Source: Brevinema_A sp051647535 (lineage in GTDB: Bacteria > Spirochaetota > Brevinematia > Brevinematales > Brevinemataceae). Taken from it: a stretch of 64,000 nt of DNA. The notes under the pieces are model-generated. The model did no database searches. It worked only from the letters and a program-made list of their open reading frames with translations, and had not been told where the DNA came from. The stretch is from contig JBOFEA010000018.1 of NCBI GenBank assembly GCA_051647535.1, positions 62,001 through 126,000 on the forward strand, written 5' to 3'. Shown one piece after another: positions 17,716 to 25,664 of this stretch. The translations under genes and the position numbers were made by a program. Numbering within the stretch: position 1 is the first letter of the stretch; each line of letters begins with the position of its first letter.

Positions 17716-18597
17716 TTATCGGTTATTGCAGCATGGATGTTCAATACGTTTAACCCAATGAGTTGCAACTTCGGCAGTCATTTTTCTTATTCTAAGAATA
17801 TACGATTCTCTTTCAGTTACTGAGATCGCTCCTAAAGATCCAAGGGTATTAAAAATGTGTGAACATTTAATTGCTAAATCATAAGCGGCAAATATGGCAT
17901 CAGCTTCAATTGCACGGACAAATTCCTTTTCAAAATCATCAAATAGTTTAAAATATAATGATTGGTCTGCAACTTCAAAAGAATAAACAGAATAATCCCA
18001 TTCGGAATCAAGATGAAGATCTCCATATTTGAATTCATTATTCCATTGAATATCTTTGAAGTGTTCTACTCCTTGAAGATACATAGCTAATCGTTCGGTA
18101 CCGTAAGTAATTTCAGCCGGAATAGATGTTAGAGTTATTCCGCCTATCTGCTGAAAGTAAGTAAATTGAGTTATTTCCATTCCGTCCAACCATACTTCCC
18201 ATCCTAATCCCCAAGCTCCTAACGTAGGAGATTTCCAATCATCATGAACAAATCGTAAGTCATGTTTATTAACATCAACTCCTATATATTCAAGGCTTTT
18301 GATATATAAATCCAAGATGTTATCCGGAGATGGTTTGAGGATGCATTGAAATTGATAATAAAATCCCATTCGATTAGGATTTTTACCGTATCGACCGTCT
18401 CCCGGTCGGCGGCAAGGTTCTACGTAAGCTGTTCTCCAAGGCTTATCTCCTAATGTTCTTAGAAAAGTATCGGGATTAAAGGTACCGGCACCTTTTTCAA
18501 GATCATATCCTTCTCGGATAACGCACTCTTGAGCTGCCCAGTATTCTTTTAGTTTAAAAATAATTTCTTGAAACGTAAGTGCTTTTTTTTGTGTCAT
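17716..18597 (-). CDS. glyQ: Glycyl-tRNA synthetase alpha subunit
   Basis: A 293-residue catalytic alpha subunit of the tetrameric alpha2-beta2 glycyl-tRNA synthetase (class II). The family-specific start LTFQEIIFKLKEYWAAQECV, EKGAGTFNPDTFLRTLG, WRTAYVEPCRRPGDGRYG (motif 2 region), NRMGFYYQFQ, LGAWGLGWEVWLDGMEITQF and ITYGTERLAMYLQG are all present. I moved the start from an upstream in-frame ATG (18642) to 18597, where AAAGGA sits six bases away and the sequence matches known GlyQ starts. The beta subunit (glyS) is not adjacent. The C-terminus ends in a short HPCCNNR tail that I have not seen described. Confidence 0.95.
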   Translation of the reverse strand: MTQKKALTFQEIIFKLKEYWAAQECVIREGYDLEKGAGTFNPDTFLRTLGDKPWRTAYVEPCRRPGDGRYGKNPNRMGFYYQFQCILKPSPDNILDLYIKSLEYIGVDVNKHDLRFVHDDWKSPTLGAWGLGWEVWLDGMEITQFTYFQQIGGITLTSIPAEITYGTERLAMYLQGVEHFKDIQWNNEFKYGDLHLDSEWDYSVYSFEVADQSLYFKLFDDFEKEFVRAIEADAIFAAYDLAIKCSHIFNTLGSLGAISVTERESYILRIRKMTAEVATHWVKRIEHPCCNNR

Positions 18598-18663
18598 AAT
18601 AAATCCTTTGTGCAAAAATGTTGTCATTATATTATATGTCAAATAAGGAAAAATTTCAATCTG

Positions 18664-19611
18664 TTAAAGATTTTCGGAAGCACGAACTAAGCGATCTCGG
18701 ATAGCAATTCCTTCTTGGTCATTGGGAGGTAGTTCGCAGTAAATAGTGGAAATGGATTCTTGGTCGCATAGAAAAAACTCCCGATACAAAATACGTGCGT
18801 ATTCTTTTAGGGAAGAGCATTTTTTTGATCGTATAAAAGAAGGCAGATCAGGGTTGCCTGTCAAATAGATTACAGCACTGTTTGAACCTACTGTTGGTAG
18901 TTGACCTGATTCGAATGTTATTACTTTTGCTGAAGGTTTGTAATGAGAAAATCGTGTTCCGGGAGATTGATGTGCATGTTTTGAAGACGACAATATAGGA
19001 TTGATCCCTGTTGCATCAAATATCATTTGAGAAGTAATAGTCCCCGATCGAAGAATATAAATCTTATTATTTTCAACTTTTACAACCGTTGATTCTATCC
19101 CAATATCCAAATCTCCTCCGTCAATAATAACATTCACTTTATGTTCCATATAGAATTTGGCCATCGCAAACGTCGTAGGAGAAGGTTTTCCTGAAATATT
19201 AGCAGAAGGGGCACAGATAGGTTTTTGTACAGCTTGTAAAAATGCTAATGCTATAGGATGGTTTGGGATGCGAACTCCTATTGTATCTAATCCTCCACTT
19301 ACTTCATTGGGGATGTGGATCTTTTTTTTTAAAATAACAGTCAATGGTCCCGGAGAAAATAGAGAAAACAATTCTTTTTCCAAAGTATTTGGAGCTTCAG
19401 CAATATCATCAATTTGAGTCCTATCGGCAATATGAACAATAAGAGGATTGACAGCAGGTCGATTTTTTAATTCAAAAATTTTTTGTACAGCAACTTTATT
19501 TCCGGCATCTGCACCTAATCCATATACTGTTTCTGTTGGAAAAACAACGCATTGATTATGAAGAATCTCAGCAATCGCTTTATTTATTATATCTGTGTTA
19601 TTATATGGCAT
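18664..19611 (-). CDS. L-threonylcarbamoyladenylate synthase (Sua5/TsaC with C-terminal Sua5 domain)
   Basis: A 315-residue enzyme that makes threonylcarbamoyl-AMP from threonine, bicarbonate and ATP for the t6A37 modification of ANN-decoding tRNAs. The YrdC domain (residues about 1-200) has VVFPTETVYGLGADA, IFELKNRPAVNPLIVH, FSPGPLTVILKK, IGVRIPNHP, PICAPSANISGKPSPT, VIIDGGD and GIESTVVK. The extra C-terminal domain (about 215-315, starting around SPGTRFSHYKP) is the Sua5-type extension, so this is the longer family version. It works with TsaD, which is encoded at 58325-59335. It abuts the DUF58 gene with no gap (stop of one next to start of the other). Confidence 0.9.
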   Translation of the reverse strand: MPYNNTDIINKAIAEILHNQCVVFPTETVYGLGADAGNKVAVQKIFELKNRPAVNPLIVHIADRTQIDDIAEAPNTLEKELFSLFSPGPLTVILKKKIHIPNEVSGGLDTIGVRIPNHPIALAFLQAVQKPICAPSANISGKPSPTTFAMAKFYMEHKVNVIIDGGDLDIGIESTVVKVENNKIYILRSGTITSQMIFDATGINPILSSSKHAHQSPGTRFSHYKPSAKVITFESGQLPTVGSNSAVIYLTGNPDLPSFIRSKKCSSLKEYARILYREFFLCDQESISTIYCELPPNDQEGIAIRDRLVRASENL

Positions 19612-20499
19612 CTAATTCTGCCGTGCATGGTTTCTAAGAAGTTTGTCAATTGTTTTCACATAGTTCGAATCTGAACAAATTTCCGCATGTTCTAATGAAA
19701 GTTTTTTGAATATTTTTGTGTATTGCTCTTTGAATCCAGTATTGTCAGTTAATGAAGTTTTTGTTACTGAAGCCGGTATACTCTGACCTGTTTCCATATC
19801 TTCAAGTTCTGTAATGATAGGGAAGTATGATGGATAAGAAAAGTCTGTTTCTAATATATCTCTAAGAACAATAGGTATAACTTCGTGTTTTCTGCATAAT
19901 GTTCCAAGTGCATATTCATAACCTTCATCGAAAAAATCACTGATAATAAAAATAATAGCTTTTTTCTTAATTAAGTTATTTATTTGGCGGAATGCAGCAT
20001 TCAAATCGGTTTTTTTTGAATTTGCCGAATAATAATAGGCATCCCTGATAATTCGTACAATATTTGAGTAATTTCTATGAGGAGGGATTGTTTTTTCAAT
20101 TTGGTCTGAAACCAAAATCAATCCGGTTTTATCATTTGCAAAAAAAGAAGTAAAGCCTAGTAATGCTGTTATTTCTGCTGCAGTTTTTCGTTTTGAGTAT
20201 ACTGATCCAAAATCTTCAGATCCAGAGATATCTACTACCAAATAAACAGTTAATTCTCGTTCTTCAGTAAAAGTTTTGATAAAGGGTTCGTTCATGCGGG
20301 CTGTGACATTCCAATCAATGTCTCGTACATTATCTCCCGGAAAGTACGATCGTATTTCATCAAACTCCATACCTCTGCCTCTAAAAGAACTTTTGTAGTC
20401 GTTTTGCAGAGAATCGTTAACTAAACGTCGTGCTGTTAATTCAAGATGTTTTGTTTGAGCTACTATTTCCGAAATAGAAATATCATTTAATTGATTCAT
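19612..20499 (-). CDS. DUF58 (vWA-like) domain protein
   Basis: A 295-residue soluble protein. The DUF58 signature GRGMEFDEIRSYFPGDNVRDIDWNVTARM spans residues about 41-69, and a vWA-like fold follows with a MIDAS-type DISGSEDFGS (about 87-96). The C-terminal AIIFIISDFFDEGYE strand also fits. DUF58 proteins are typically found with MoxR ATPases and Bat/vWA proteins in envelope-linked chaperone-like clusters, including in spirochaetes. I chose ATG 20499, with AGGA eight bases upstream, over the longer in-frame ATG at 20547. No moxR is adjacent. Confidence 0.8.
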   Translation of the reverse strand: MNQLNDISISEIVAQTKHLELTARRLVNDSLQNDYKSSFRGRGMEFDEIRSYFPGDNVRDIDWNVTARMNEPFIKTFTEERELTVYLVVDISGSEDFGSVYSKRKTAAEITALLGFTSFFANDKTGLILVSDQIEKTIPPHRNYSNIVRIIRDAYYYSANSKKTDLNAAFRQINNLIKKKAIIFIISDFFDEGYEYALGTLCRKHEVIPIVLRDILETDFSYPSYFPIITELEDMETGQSIPASVTKTSLTDNTGFKEQYTKIFKKLSLEHAEICSDSNYVKTIDKLLRNHARQN

Positions 20500-20503
20500 G
20501 ATT

Positions 20504-20773
20504 TTATTCCTGATTTTTGTTTGAGGAATCATCTGTTGTTGTGTCAATATAATCTTTTGTCGGATTGTCCGAATAGGAACGCTTAATTTTTATTACTTTT
20601 ACATGAAAATTAGACGGATTGCCTTTTATTCTATTAACAATTAATGCAATTGCAAGTGATATTAACATCAATAAAAGAACAATGAAGAATAAAGGAAGCC
20701 AAAAATATAATAGCAATACTAATCCTAAAATACTTCCGGCAATTGATAAAATATTATAATAAAAATTTCTCAT
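20504..20773 (-). CDS. Small membrane protein upstream of DUF58 gene
   Basis: An 89-residue protein if started at ATG 20773 (MRNFYYNILS). One long or two closely spaced hydrophobic segments (about residues 9-42) end in a positive NRIKG, and the polar C-terminus is rich in Asp, Thr and Ser. The SD is poor (GGAAC about nine bases away). An upstream ATG (20842) would add 23 residues overlapping the preceding gene and looks less natural. It sits between two genes of the same small operon, four bases from the DUF58 start. Probably a membrane partner of the DUF58/vWA system; this is an inference from context only. Confidence 0.5.
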   Translation of the reverse strand: MRNFYYNILSIAGSILGLVLLLYFWLPLFFIVLLLMLISLAIALIVNRIKGNPSNFHVKVIKIKRSYSDNPTKDYIDTTTDDSSNKNQE

Positions 20774-20793
20774 AAATATGGTTCCATTAATAT

Positions 20794-21249
20794 CTAAATG
20801 AAAGGAAATGTATGGAAGAACATATGTGCAATTGCAGAACACAGTGTTATAACACCTGCTAAAGGAGTAAATCGTTGAATAATATCGATTAATTTATCTT
20901 TTGATGAAGTTTTAGGAAGCCAGTTTAAAAGATCCGGATATAATACAAAAGCATCTCCTGTTAAAATCATTACCGGTACCAACGCACCTAAAATTGTCGG
21001 TCCATTGTATACCGAACCAAAATCAGGAGCGAAAAAATTCCATAGCGCTATCAGCAAACATCCAAATCCAGAATATTTTTTGATTTCAGGATTTTGAAGT
21101 TTTGTAATAAAGGATGCTGCAGTTCCGAAAAAAGAATGAGATGATTTTTGTTGCAGTTTGTAAAGTATCGAATGGATTTCTTCCGATAAGAGCATAATAG
21201 AAATATATAACAATATACTGGTAAATAACAAAACACCAAAGGATAACAT
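20794..21249 (-). CDS. Polytopic membrane protein of the DUF58 operon
   Basis: A 151-residue protein with hydrophobic segments at about residues 3-22 (FGVLLFTSILLYISIMLL), 61-77 (GCLLIALWNF) and 86-103 (LGALVPVMILTGDAFVLYP), and a weak one at the C-terminus (PLAGVITLCSAIAHMF). The central loop has Lys-rich polar stretches. I do not recognise a family. It heads a run of four tightly spaced genes: this one, the 89-aa membrane protein, DUF58 and Sua5. SD GGAGG-like (TGGAGGAAAAACT) precedes ATG 21249. Function unknown. Confidence 0.55.
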   Translation of the reverse strand: MLSFGVLLFTSILLYISIMLLSEEIHSILYKLQQKSSHSFFGTAASFITKLQNPEIKKYSGFGCLLIALWNFFAPDFGSVYNGPTILGALVPVMILTGDAFVLYPDLLNWLPKTSSKDKLIDIIQRFTPLAGVITLCSAIAHMFFHTFPFI

Positions 21250-21530
21250 AGTTTTTCCTCCAAAATTTAATATATTTAATTATATATTATTTGCTGTAAT
21301 TCGTCAATAATTGCAGATAAACTTATTTAGGTAATTTTAAGTAATGGCAGATTAAAACTTAATATCTTATAATTTATAGAAATAATTTGAAAAAAAATGA
21401 TTTTTCGTGTATATTATATTTTTTAAGATTTCATTAGAAATTTGACCTTTAAAAATATTGCTTAGTATTTTTTAGTAACGAGATCATTGTATATAATGAT
21501 GTGAAATAGTATTTGTTTGGGAGCAGAAAA

Positions 21531-22544
21531 ATGATTAATACTTCAGAAGCTATTAATATTGGAGTTGTAGGAATAGGTCATATGGGAAAGTACCATGTAA
21601 ACCTACTTACTCAAATTGTTCCCTTAGAGTCCATTTTTATTTTTGATATTGATTGTAATGCAGCTCAGCTGGTTGCAGAAGAGCATAATATCAATTTATG
21701 TGAATCATTTGATGATTTATTGAAACATGTTAATGCAGTTATCATTGTAGCACCGACATGTTTTCACTATGAATATGCTATGCAAGCACTTCGTATTGGC
21801 TGTCATGTATTGGTTGAGAAACCTATTTCTGATAATCTTGAACACACTTATGAAATGACTGAGTTTGCTGAAAAAAATAATTTAGTGCTTCATATTGGCC
21901 ATGTTGAAAGATTTAATGGAGCTGTTCAGGAAATTCGAAATTTAATTTCTTCTCCCTATTATTTTCAAACGCAACGTATAGGTTCTGTATCTCGAATACA
22001 AGATGTAGGTGTTGTTCTTGATTTAATGATCCATGATATTGATATTATTTTATCATTGGTAAACAGCAGAGTAGTTGAGATTTCTGCATTTGGAGCATCT
22101 GTAGTAACTAAATTTGAAGATTTTGCTGTAGCCAGTTTGTTTTTTGAAAATGGTGTCATAGCATCTTTAACAGCAAGCAGAGTTTCCAACTATAAAGCAA
22201 GAAATATGACAGTATCTCAAAAAGATAATTATCTCTATCTTGATTATGCTTCTCATGATTTACTGGTTTATAAAAATCAAGCGACATGTTATGATGTATC
22301 TCGTGGTCAGATTAAGTATAAAGAAGAACATTTAGTAGATAGAATTTTTGTTCATAAAGACAATCCTTTAAAAACAGAATTGGAATATTTTATTGATTCT
22401 ATTCAAAACAGCGAAAGAGTTGAGAAATATAAAAGTATTTTGTGGAATACCCACTCTAACTACTATACTATGGAAATTGCTTTCCAAATCTTGGAACATA
22501 TTGATGCGAACAATCGTGCTATTAAATCTAAGAAATTTCTCTAG
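21531..22544 (+). CDS. Gfo/Idh/MocA family NAD-dependent oxidoreductase, possibly GnnA-like
   Basis: A 337-residue dehydrogenase. The N-terminal Rossmann fold has GVVGIGHMGKYHVNLL (residues about 10-25), the strand AVIIVAPTCFHYEYAMQAL and the catalytic-lysine motif VLVEKPI. The segment LHIGHVERFNGAVQEI is close to the HVERFNPAV motif seen in UDP-N-acetylglucosamine 3-dehydrogenases (GnnA) of lipid A pathways, so a nucleotide-sugar role is plausible but unproven. I chose ATG 21531, with GGGAG seven bases upstream, over an upstream TTG. The 281-base upstream region holds a TATAAT at 21492-21497 with no good -35. Its 3' end overlaps the convergent cinA gene by 17 bases. Confidence 0.75.
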   Translation: MINTSEAINIGVVGIGHMGKYHVNLLTQIVPLESIFIFDIDCNAAQLVAEEHNINLCESFDDLLKHVNAVIIVAPTCFHYEYAMQALRIGCHVLVEKPISDNLEHTYEMTEFAEKNNLVLHIGHVERFNGAVQEIRNLISSPYYFQTQRIGSVSRIQDVGVVLDLMIHDIDIILSLVNSRVVEISAFGASVVTKFEDFAVASLFFENGVIASLTASRVSNYKARNMTVSQKDNYLYLDYASHDLLVYKNQATCYDVSRGQIKYKEEHLVDRIFVHKDNPLKTELEYFIDSIQNSERVEKYKSILWNTHSNYYTMEIAFQILEHIDANNRAIKSKKFL

Positions 22545-23058
22545 CTGTATGCATAAATGTTGAAAAGAAATCTTGTTCTGTTTCTGTAGCTAAAAGAAGT
22601 TGTAAAATCAATAAAGTACTTGTTGCTTGAATTTCGTTTCTTGTTCCCGGTATGACAAATTTTTGAGCCCATCCACCATTATTTTTGTTATAAACAGCGG
22701 TAAAAACGGTTCCTACAGGTTTTTCTATAGAACCACCTTCAGGTCCTGCAATTCCGGTCACTGCTAAAATATAATCCGATTCTGAGCATTTAGCAGCTCC
22801 TAAAGCCATTTCAATGACACATTCGAAGCTTACCGCACCATATTTTTCTAATGTTTCCGAATCTACATTTAGTAATTTTTGTTTTATGTTATTATTGTAA
22901 CTGACAATACCTCCGTCAAATATGCTTGATGAACCTGGAATTTGTGTTATTGATGAGGCAATCATTCCTCCTGTACAGCTTTCGGCGGTAAATAATGTTT
23001 TTTCGGATTTTTTTAATACGCTGATAATTTCACTGCATATTGTACTAATATTATCCAT
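22528..23058 (-). CDS. pncC: CinA C-terminal domain protein (nicotinamide-nucleotide amidohydrolase, PncC)
   Basis: A 176-residue single-domain CinA_C protein that deamidates nicotinamide mononucleotide to nicotinate mononucleotide in pyridine-nucleotide salvage. Key motifs are LFTAESCTGGMIASSIT (catalytic Ser and Thr region, residues about 22-38), FDGGIVSYNN, KYGAVSFECV and LAVTGIAGPEGGSIEKPVGTVF. The N-terminal molybdopterin-binding (COG1058) domain found in full-length CinA is absent; stand-alone PncC is common. I moved the start to ATG 23058 (SD AGGA) from a longer ORF whose first 39 codons run into the pgi leader. Confidence 0.88.
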   Translation of the reverse strand: MDNISTICSEIISVLKKSEKTLFTAESCTGGMIASSITQIPGSSSIFDGGIVSYNNNIKQKLLNVDSETLEKYGAVSFECVIEMALGAAKCSESDYILAVTGIAGPEGGSIEKPVGTVFTAVYNKNNGGWAQKFVIPGTRNEIQATSTLLILQLLLATETEQDFFSTFMHTAREIS

Positions 23059-23163
23059 AATAGTTCCTATTTTATTTATTTTTTTCATTATAGGATATTT
23101 TTTTGATATATACAATTTTATTGATTTAAAAATATATACTTGTTTGGTATTTAAGGAGTGTTT

Positions 23164-24822
23164 ATGCTTAATCATATTAATCCTCTTTCAACACAATCGT
23201 GGAAGAAGCTTCAGATGCATTTTGACGAGGTGAAAGATCTGCATATGAAAGAAATGTTTGCAAAAGAAGATGGGCAGACAGCAACGCGTTTTGATAAATT
23301 TCATATTCGGTTTGATAATTTATTATTTGATTATTCTAAAAATAGAATTACTGAAGATACAATAGCGTTATTTTCCGAGCTTGCTGAAGAAATAAACTTA
23401 AAAGATGCTATTCATCAAATGTTTAGTGGTAATTTTATTAATGAAACTGAAAAACGAGCTGTTCTTCATACAGCACTTCGTAATCAATCATCTGATCCTG
23501 TTTATGTTGATGGTGAAGATGTGATGCCAAAAATAAAAGCTGTTCTTGCTCATATGAAAGAATTCGCTGCTGAAATCCATTCCGGTGAGTGGAAAGGATT
23601 TACCGGTAAAGCCGTTACTGATATCGTGAATATTGGTATTGGAGGGTCGGATTTGGGTCCAGTTATGGTTACGGAATCTTTGAAATTTTATAAAACCCCA
23701 TTAACATGTCATTTTGTTTCTAATGTTGATGGTACACATTTGGTTGAAACACTAAAAGGTTTAAATTTGGAAACAACATTATTTGTTATTGTATCCAAAA
23801 CATTTACTACTCAAGAAACAATGGCTAATGCTGAAAGTGCGAAGAAAATTTTTCTTGAATTTGCCGGTGATCCCGCTCATATTGCCAAGCATTTTGTTGC
23901 TGTCTCTACAAACACTCAAAAAGTAACGGAATTTGGAATTGATAGTGCTAATATGTTTGAGTTTTGGAATTGGGTTGGTGGCCGTTATTCTCTTTGGTCG
24001 GCTGTGGGTCTGTCCATTGTGTTGGCTTTGGGATTTAACCATTTCGAAGAACTTCTTCAAGGTGCATTCCTTATGGATGAGCATTTCAAAACAACACCTT
24101 GGTCTAAAAATATTCCTTTTTTGATGGCTACCTTGGGAATTTGGTATAATAACTTCTTTAATGCTGAATCACATGCTGTTCTTCCTTACGATCAATATAT
24201 GCATCGTTTTGCCGCTTATTTTCAGCAAGGAGATATGGAGTCGAACGGTAAATATATGGATCGTAGTGGTAATCCGGTTAAGTGGCAGACCGGTCCGATT
24301 ATTTGGGGAGAACCTGGTACAAATGGTCAGCATGCTTTTTATCAATTAATCCATCAAGGGACAAAACTTATTCCTTGTGATTTTCTTGCTCCAATGGAAT
24401 CTTTAAATCCTATTGGAAATCATCATCAACTCTTATTATCTAATTTCTTTGCTCAAACCGAGGCTCTAATGAAAGGTAAAACCTTAGAAGAAGTCTCTCA
24501 AGAACTTTCTCAAGCCGGATTATCTCAAGACGAAATTAACAAATTAGCGCCATTTAAAGTGTTTCCGGGTAATAAACCTACGAATTCTTTTTTGTTTGAG
24601 AAAATGACTCCTAAAGTATTGGGTATACTTATTGCAATGTATGAACATAAAATTTTTGTTCAAGGGGTGATTTGGAATATTTTCAGTTTTGATCAATGGG
24701 GAGTTGAACTTGGTAAAGTGCTTGCTCAAAAAATTCTTCCTGAATTATCAGGATCGCAACCTATTTCATCGCATGATTCTTCTACAAACGGTTTGATTAA
24801 TACCTTTAAAAAAAGTCTGTAA
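23164..24822 (+). CDS. pgi: Glucose-6-phosphate isomerase
   Basis: A 552-residue enzyme that interconverts glucose-6-phosphate and fructose-6-phosphate. It carries FVVIVSKTFTTQET-like FVIVSKTFTTQETMANA, NIGIGGSDLGPVMV, the catalytic-site NWVGGRYSLWSAVGLSI (signature 1), GQHAFYQLIHQG and the C-terminal IFSFDQWGVELGK (signature 2). Length is typical of the E. coli-like long form. The start is ATG 23164, with AAGGAG five bases upstream; a GTG at 23158 overlaps that SD and is unlikely. A strong terminator follows at once, so the gene is monocistronic. Confidence 0.97.
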   Translation: MLNHINPLSTQSWKKLQMHFDEVKDLHMKEMFAKEDGQTATRFDKFHIRFDNLLFDYSKNRITEDTIALFSELAEEINLKDAIHQMFSGNFINETEKRAVLHTALRNQSSDPVYVDGEDVMPKIKAVLAHMKEFAAEIHSGEWKGFTGKAVTDIVNIGIGGSDLGPVMVTESLKFYKTPLTCHFVSNVDGTHLVETLKGLNLETTLFVIVSKTFTTQETMANAESAKKIFLEFAGDPAHIAKHFVAVSTNTQKVTEFGIDSANMFEFWNWVGGRYSLWSAVGLSIVLALGFNHFEELLQGAFLMDEHFKTTPWSKNIPFLMATLGIWYNNFFNAESHAVLPYDQYMHRFAAYFQQGDMESNGKYMDRSGNPVKWQTGPIIWGEPGTNGQHAFYQLIHQGTKLIPCDFLAPMESLNPIGNHHQLLLSNFFAQTEALMKGKTLEEVSQELSQAGLSQDEINKLAPFKVFPGNKPTNSFLFEKMTPKVLGILIAMYEHKIFVQGVIWNIFSFDQWGVELGKVLAQKILPELSGSQPISSHDSSTNGLINTFKKSL

Positions 24823-24825
24823 AGT

Positions 24826-24863
24826 AAATAACTCCCAGTAAATAAACGGGAGTTATTTTTTCA
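24826..24863 (+). terminator. Rho-independent terminator of pgi
   Basis: AAATAACTCCC (24826-24836) pairs with GGGAGTTATTT (24848-24858) across an 11-base loop, followed by a T run. Confidence 0.85.
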
Positions 24864-24895
24864 ATAAAATATATCATTTTATAGGTTTGTGTTTA

Positions 24896-24949
24896 AAATC
24901 AACATCAGATTCCTACATTTTAATTAATTTAAGAATCTGATGTTGATTT
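24896..24949 (-). terminator. Long inverted repeat, probable terminator of the Lys-rich protein gene
   Basis: A perfect 17-bp stem (24896-24912 with 24933-24949) around a 20-base AT-rich loop. It lies just past the stop of the minus-strand gene ending at 24961 and reads into TTTT on that strand. The large loop is less efficient than usual, so another structural role is possible. Confidence 0.6.
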
Positions 24950-24960
24950 ATTTTTAGTAA

Positions 24961-25623
24961 TTAAAATCTAAAAGCAGAAATCCGTGTTGTTAATGCTTCT
25001 TTTGATCCCACAACTTCAAATTGCAACATAACTTTGTTTTTTCCGCCTAAGTTGTCAAACTCTGAAATAGGAATAATATTGTTTTTAGGTAAATTAGGGT
25101 GGCTTAGTGTGGTAATAATATTATTTTTTGAATCTATGACAGCAATTTGAAATCCTTTTGTATCTTCAGGAATAAAATATACATCCAATTTTCCCTTAAA
25201 TAGTTTGTTTGATTTTTTATCTATAAAAAAGATGTAAGTAGGCGAGGGTTTATCTGTATTTAATACAGCTTGAGTGTCAATAAGTTGGTTTTTTTCGTTG
25301 AAAAACAAAATAGCTAAATACTCTTTTTCTGTTAAATTATTAATTGCATTGATAACTCTGATAAATCTCGTAAAATTAGTGTAGGATATTGGTTTTGTTT
25401 CTTGTACAGAAGCAGTTTCAGATGCTTGCTTGTTTTTTTTCTTTTTTTTCAAGCGCCATGATTTTTTCTTTTTTTCTTTTTTTTCAACTTCTTTTTTTTC
25501 AGGAACAGCAACTTTAAAACTTACTTTTATTCCGCTAGGATAAGTCGGCAGTTTGCTGATTGAAGCAAAAGATGGAAATACCGTAGAAAAAATTATTATT
25601 GAAAGGCTCAATATTCTCAACAT
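24961..25623 (-). CDS. Secreted protein with Lys/Glu-rich low-complexity segment
   Basis: A 220-residue protein with a signal peptide (MLRILSLSIIIFSTVFPSFA, cleavage after SFA). Residues about 41-70 are an extreme Lys/Glu run (for example VEKKEKKKKSWRLKKKKKNK) that would be strongly basic. The C-terminal 130 residues look beta-rich and end in SAFRF. No family recognised. The poly-A coding of the Lys run is prone to slippage. SD GGGGGA precedes ATG 25623. The gene follows mutS2 after 41 bases, so it may be at the 3' end of that transcript. Periplasmic location is inferred from the signal peptide only. Confidence 0.5.
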   Translation of the reverse strand: MLRILSLSIIIFSTVFPSFASISKLPTYPSGIKVSFKVAVPEKKEVEKKEKKKKSWRLKKKKKNKQASETASVQETKPISYTNFTRFIRVINAINNLTEKEYLAILFFNEKNQLIDTQAVLNTDKPSPTYIFFIDKKSNKLFKGKLDVYFIPEDTKGFQIAVIDSKNNIITTLSHPNLPKNNIIPISEFDNLGGKNKVMLQFEVVGSKEALTTRISAFRF

Positions 25624-25664
25624 AGATTTCCCCCTATGATAATCTTTTGTATATTAAAGTATAA

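Noticed and set aside
18598..18642. Longer glyQ start
   Set aside because: The family's N-terminus aligns from the ATG at 18597, which has a good SD; the longer form adds a non-conserved segment.
23059..23175. N-terminal 39-residue extension of the pncC ORF
   Set aside because: It runs into the pgi leader, is not part of the family, and a proper SD lies at the ATG at 23058.
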